Below the pieces are notes generated by a model. It worked only from the letters and a program-made list of their open reading frames with translations, was not told the DNA's origin and searched no databases. From NCBI RefSeq assembly GCF_001720465.1, contig NZ_CP017113.1, forward strand, positions 1,054,001 through 1,118,000: a DNA stretch of 64,000 nt, in the 5' to 3' direction. The translations under genes were made by a program, and so were the position numbers. The stretch is from Porphyrobacter sp. LM 6 (GTDB lineage Bacteria; Pseudomonadota; Alphaproteobacteria; Sphingomonadales; Sphingomonadaceae). Shown in pieces: positions 60,680 to 64,000 of this stretch (the stretch's first letter is position 1; every line of letters starts with the position of its first letter).

Positions 60680-61112
60680 TTGCGCCGAATTCGTTGGATG
60701 CGATTTAGTGTGCCCAATGAAGTCGGATCAAAAAGAGGCTTTACCGCTTCGCTCGAGCAGAACGATCCGAGTTACACCTTGAAAGGCTGCGAGATCTCGA
60801 ATGCCACCAAGCATGATCGGGATGTTCTTCTTGGTGATCATCTCCAGCCGCTCAAAAAACTCGGCTCGGTTATTGAAAATACTATCAATACATAATACTT
60901 GATGCATAGTCACGATCAGTACAACGATATCATATATCTCGATACACCAAGCGCTCATTTTATAATAATAATTTTCAATACGCTTGTCTTTCATTAATTT
61001 ATTATTATTCGGGAGTTGATTGATCAACTGACCGATTTCAGCTCAATGCCACAGGCAGATCTAGCTCGCGAGACCGAACGCTTTCGCCGTAAAAACCGGG
61101 TGCTCGTCCTTT
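60680..61112. other. Non-coding, partly AT-rich stretch
   Basis: No convincing gene over about 430 bases between the recombinase and the surface-sugar genes. The part 60880-61020 is clearly AT-rich for this genome. A minus-strand frame (60728-61027) ends in 'IPIMLGGIRDLAAFQGVTRI' and may be a decayed gene, but I cannot name it. Confidence 0.4.
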
Positions 61113-62303
61113 TTAACCCAGTGCCGAAACCAGCTGCTGAACAATCCGAGAAACGGAAAAATGGCGTTCGAAGAGGTTGATGCAGCGATCTGACAACAGC
61201 GGGTCTTCATCAAGCCGATCAATCAAAGCAACGCAGCGTCTGACAAGTTCATCTAGACTATTGGTCTCGCAAACTTCCCCTACGTTTTCACTTCTGATAA
61301 GATTAGCGATGTCGTTTCCAGGGTTAACATTGGCCAAAACCGGCAGGCCATTTTGGATGTAAGTCAGAAACTTGCCGGGAATGTTGTGTGACTTATGACG
61401 GTGGTCAAGTGCGAGGAGTCCCGCGTCGCATTGAACGCAAAGATCTGAGATTTGATCGGGTTCGATTTCATCGTGAAAAAACACGTTGGCCAGACCGCGC
61501 GCCGCCGCGCTCTCCCGTAACCTTCTCGCATCATTGCCTCGCCCAACAAATAGAAAACCAATGTCGGCACGCGTCGTCATCCGATCAGCGAGATCGAGCA
61601 AAATATCCATACCCTGCGCCATCCCCATGTTGCCGGCGTAGACGAACACCTTGCGACCAGCGAGCGGCGTTTCCTCAATCCTGATTTGGCACCGGGCATT
61701 GGCTGGCCGATCAAGCCAGTTTGGCAACACCTCGAGTAAACGACCCTTCCGAGCCTGATTCCACTTCCTGAAATAACCCAAGTTGCCTGGGCTTTGCACG
61801 CCAATGATGTCAGCTTGGCCGTATTGTCTAAGGGCGGTCCACTTGAGGAAAAGATAAGCAGGTCCTCGCCGCAGAAGACCAATATCGAGAGCCCACTCGG
61901 GGAAGATGTCACGGACGATCAAGTATCCCTTACCCCCACTCTGCCGCTTCAGAGCACGCACCAGAGGACCATGAAAGATCGAAGGTGAATACCAAACGAT
62001 CGCGTCCCAACTCTGCTCACTTAACGGGCTCCGGCGAAGGTTACGCCACATCGCATAGGGCATTAGCCATTCGCCGAAGGTGCGCCGCCAGTATGCAATG
62101 TCTTTGGTCCGCGGCGAGCGAAGGCGCAAAACTCGTGCACCGTCGAAATCTTCTAGCGCCCATGGCTGAACCAGATCGGCATCGGGCAAGAGAACGGTTA
62201 ACTCATGCCCCTGCCGAACAAATTCCCGCGCAAGGTCGCGCAACTGCACTGCACCAGAGGTTCGCATAGGCGGAAACGTGTCTGCAATGAGTGCGAGTCT
62301 CAC
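61113..62303 (-). CDS. Glycosyltransferase family 4 (WbuB-like)
   Basis: A 396-aa protein of the GT-B fold. The N-terminus 'MRLALIADTFPPMRTSGAVQ' carries the donor-independent GxxGAVQ-like loop, and the C-terminal lobe has 'GRKVFVYAGNMGMAQGMDIL', 'IGFLFVGRGNDARRLRESAA' and 'SHNIPGKFLTYIQNGLPVLA' with the PGKxxxYxxxGxP donor site. This matches the WbuB/WcaI-type transferases that follow FucNAc genes in O-antigen clusters. It likely adds an N-acetylfucosamine-type sugar at the cytoplasmic membrane. It is 8 bases downstream of the FnlC-like gene. Confidence 0.85.
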   Translation of the reverse strand: MRLALIADTFPPMRTSGAVQLRDLAREFVRQGHELTVLLPDADLVQPWALEDFDGARVLRLRSPRTKDIAYWRRTFGEWLMPYAMWRNLRRSPLSEQSWDAIVWYSPSIFHGPLVRALKRQSGGKGYLIVRDIFPEWALDIGLLRRGPAYLFLKWTALRQYGQADIIGVQSPGNLGYFRKWNQARKGRLLEVLPNWLDRPANARCQIRIEETPLAGRKVFVYAGNMGMAQGMDILLDLADRMTTRADIGFLFVGRGNDARRLRESAAARGLANVFFHDEIEPDQISDLCVQCDAGLLALDHRHKSHNIPGKFLTYIQNGLPVLANVNPGNDIANLIRSENVGEVCETNSLDELVRRCVALIDRLDEDPLLSDRCINLFERHFSVSRIVQQLVSALG

Positions 62304-62311
62304 GGCTACAT

Positions 62312-63448
62312 CTAGAATTTTTTCCAGACAACACGGTTCACGTAGTCCGTGTAGCTCAGGATGATACGCAGAACCTTCTCGCTAACATTGGGCATCGAGT
62401 AGTCCTCGACAAGACGCAAGCTGCGCGTGGGACCACGAGGTTGATCGGCCAGCACAGAAAGTGCCTGACGCACCCGGTCAACTTCAAGGCCAACCATCAT
62501 CACAGCCGCCTCTTCGAAGCCCTCAGGCCGTTCATGCGCTTCGCGGAGATTAAGCGCGGGGAAGTTTAGGATTGAACTCTCTTCGGTGATGGTCCCACTA
62601 TCTGAAAGTGTCACTCTAGCATTCTGCTGCAGGTGAATGTAGTCATGGAATCCCAGCGGCTTAAGCATTCTCACTTGCTTGTGGAATAAAACTCCCGACT
62701 CGTTAATGCGCTTTTGCGTTCGTGGATGTGTTGATACCACAACTGGAATCTCATAATCCTCTGCAACCGTATTCAAAACTGATACAAGCTTATGAAAATT
62801 TTTGTCACTTTCTATGTTTTCCTCTCTATGCGCACTCACAACGAAGTATTTTTCAATCTCAAGATCCAACCTATTTAATATTGTCGACATTGTGATCTGC
62901 GGCATGTAGTGATGCAATACTTCAAACATTGGACTTCCGGTCTTGATGACCTGATCGGGCGGTAAACCCTCGCGAAGCAAATATTCTCGGGCAATTGTGC
63001 TATAAGTAAGATTAATATCCGCAGTATGGTCCACTATACGGCGGTTAATTTCTTCCGGCACTCGAAGGTCGAAACTACGATTACCAGCCTCCATATGAAA
63101 GACAGGGATCTTTCGGCGCTTTGCCGGTATCGCCGCAAGGCTGCTGTTGGTGTCTCCCAGAATCAATACCGCCTCCGGATTCTCACCTAACAGAACCTGA
63201 TCGACGCTGGATATGACGTTACCAATTGTGTTAGCCGCACTTGAGCTACCTTTGGCGCTGTCGAGGAAATAATCGGGTTTTCTGATCCCAAGGTCATCGA
63301 AAAAAACCTGGTTCAATTCGTAGTCGTAGCTTTGCCCTGTGTGCACTAGTATGTGTTGACAGTGGCGATCTAGCTGATTGATAACTCTTGAGAGCCGAAT
63401 TATTTCAGGCCGGGTGCCCACAATTGTCATTACCCGCATTTGTTTCAT
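62312..63448 (-). CDS. fnlC: UDP-N-acetylglucosamine 2-epimerase family, FnlC/WbjD-like
   Basis: A 378-aa protein. '[20 protein letters not shown]' and '[20 protein letters not shown]' (WecB-family N-terminus), '[20 protein letters not shown]', '[20 protein letters not shown]', '[20 protein letters not shown]', and in the second lobe '[20 protein letters not shown]', '[20 protein letters not shown]' and '[17 protein letters not shown]'. The C-terminal ending and the HMEAGNR form are those of WbjD/FnlC, which acts in making UDP-N-acetyl-L-fucosamine, rather than of WecB proper. The neighbours agree. Confidence 0.85.
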   Translation of the reverse strand: MKQMRVMTIVGTRPEIIRLSRVINQLDRHCQHILVHTGQSYDYELNQVFFDDLGIRKPDYFLDSAKGSSSAANTIGNVISSVDQVLLGENPEAVLILGDTNSSLAAIPAKRRKIPVFHMEAGNRSFDLRVPEEINRRIVDHTADINLTYSTIAREYLLREGLPPDQVIKTGSPMFEVLHHYMPQITMSTILNRLDLEIEKYFVVSAHREENIESDKNFHKLVSVLNTVAEDYEIPVVVSTHPRTQKRINESGVLFHKQVRMLKPLGFHDYIHLQQNARVTLSDSGTITEESSILNFPALNLREAHERPEGFEEAAVMMVGLEVDRVRQALSVLADQPRGPTRSLRLVEDYSMPNVSEKVLRIILSYTDYVNRVVWKKF

Positions 63449-63533
63449 TTCTTCCTCGCAAAACTGTATCGCCCGACACTAATGAACCAGCAGGCGGGGC
63501 AAAGCTGCAACTGCATGCTAGATTGAAGCTCGC

Positions 63534-64000
63534 TCAAGAGGCAGTACCCGCGTTGGCGAGATAGTCGTCATACATATCCTTGATCAGATCAGGCCACGGT
63601 CTCGGCGAGAACCCTGTTGCTGCCTGGAACCGGTCGGAATTGAGTGAGCGATCAATGACCAATTGATCATCTCGAATGATTTCAACGTCTTTTCCGTATG
63701 TTTCAGCGATGAGGCTTAATAGATCAAATTTGCTTATCGGGTCGACCGACAGATGGTAAAGACCATACAGTTTTGGATTTGGAATTACACATTCGCGGAC
63801 CACACGTGCAATCTCGATCGTTGGTAGGCCGGAAAAAACTGCCTTCGTAAACCCTTTGACTTCGCCTGACTGGCTCAGGAACCAATCTACAAGACTTTTT
63901 GCACTGGCCAACTCGTGCCCAATGATCGACGTCCGCAGAGTGATCGAGTTTTCATAGTGAACTTCGCCAAGTAGCTTTGTCCGCCCATACAAGTCATAAG
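63534..64000 (-). CDS. Sugar-nucleotide reductase, FnlB/WbjC- or RmlD-like (5' partial)
   Basis: Continues past the right edge of the window; 155 residues of the C-terminal part are seen. 'YDLYGRTKLLGEVHYEN' carries the YxxxK catalytic pair of extended short-chain dehydrogenases, followed by 'SITLRTSIIGHELASAKSLV' and 'GLYHLSVDPISKFDLLSLIA'. This fits the dTDP-4-dehydrorhamnose reductase group, and with FnlC next to it the FnlB/WbjC reductase is the best guess. Upstream outside the window a FnlA/WbjB gene would be expected. Confidence 0.75.
   Translation of the reverse strand, partial: YDLYGRTKLLGEVHYENSITLRTSIIGHELASAKSLVDWFLSQSGEVKGFTKAVFSGLPTIEIARVVRECVIPNPKLYGLYHLSVDPISKFDLLSLIAETYGKDVEIIRDDQLVIDRSLNSDRFQAATGFSPRPWPDLIKDMYDDYLANAGTAS

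Noticed and set aside
60728..61027. Minus-strand 99-residue frame as a gene
   Set aside because: No ribosome site and an odd, AT-rich N-terminal part. The C-terminal part looks protein-like but no family is recognised; it may be a remnant.
1..64000. CRISPR arrays
   Set aside because: No regularly spaced direct repeats with unique spacers were seen, and no cas genes.

Overview
The window looks like accessory DNA from an alphaproteobacterium, most likely a sphingomonad. This rests on GC-rich coding DNA, a SAM-II-type riboswitch (a mainly alphaproteobacterial class) and the general character of the phage and surface-sugar genes. The genus cannot be fixed from the sequence alone. Four blocks follow one another.

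(1) 1-16.7 kb, plus strand: the tail, lysis and tail-fibre half of a lambda-like siphophage prophage. The order is gp10-like protein, tail terminator, tail tube, a tail chaperone pair expressed by a -1 frameshift at AAATTTT, a 1376-aa tape measure, distal tail proteins, an XhlA-like membrane protein, endolysin, a terminator, a holin-like protein, a collagen-like linker, two repetitive fibre proteins (one ending in an S74 self-chaperone domain), a beta-propeller protein and a sulfotransferase-like protein. Two tRNA-Leu genes (UAA and UAG) lie antisense between tail tube and chaperone. Head and packaging genes are outside the window.

(2) 16.7-53.2 kb: a dense island of defence-type and unknown genes with lower GC. 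Two paralogous HTH-WYL regulators mark it. One (22.3-23.2 kb) leads a tight minus-strand operon WYL-HNH nuclease-RapA/SNF2 ATPase-Hsp70/actin-fold ATPase. The other (39.5-40.5 kb) follows a small 80-aa gene and is divergent from an AddB-like/AddA-like helicase-nuclease pair. Downstream on the minus strand come a HEAT-like protein, an OGG-fold glycosylase-like protein, a large zinc-ribbon protein, a 5'-nucleotidase and a YbjN-domain protein. A 16-bp imperfect palindrome of the form RCGACCA-N4-TGTCG occurs in the intergenic DNA before several of these genes, always in the same orientation to the gene. It suggests one island regulon. An IS3-family element (IS407-like) with a 4-bp target duplication separates the YbjN gene from its copy of this site. 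Further on are a trypsin/PDZ protease, an Rx4H HEPN-like protein, a GIY-YIG nuclease, an accessory SAM synthetase (metK) behind a SAM-II riboswitch, a DUF3293 gene with a structured leader, a sirtuin/hydrolase pair, an XRE-controlled pair and a 1031-aa Sel1-repeat protein.

(3) 53.2-60.7 kb: a mosaic junction. A single open frame joins the front of a SNF2 helicase, a middle fragment of a phage ParB-methylase and the tail of a phage-type protein. It is followed by a small HGG...GNRNA protein, a VanZ-like protein, an XRE repressor and a tyrosine recombinase. An IS66-family element (22-bp inverted repeats, 8-bp target duplication, UPF0149 passenger) cuts the recombinase. Removing the element restores the recombinase frame exactly.

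(4) 61.1-64 kb, minus strand: surface polysaccharide genes, probably the end of a UDP-N-acetyl-L-fucosamine pathway (FnlB- and FnlC-like) with a WbuB-like glycosyltransferase.

My main candidates for undescribed biology are the WYL-HNH-SNF2-Hsp70 operon, the shared operator that ties the AddAB-like operon to the other island genes, and the accessory riboswitch-controlled metK inside a defence island.
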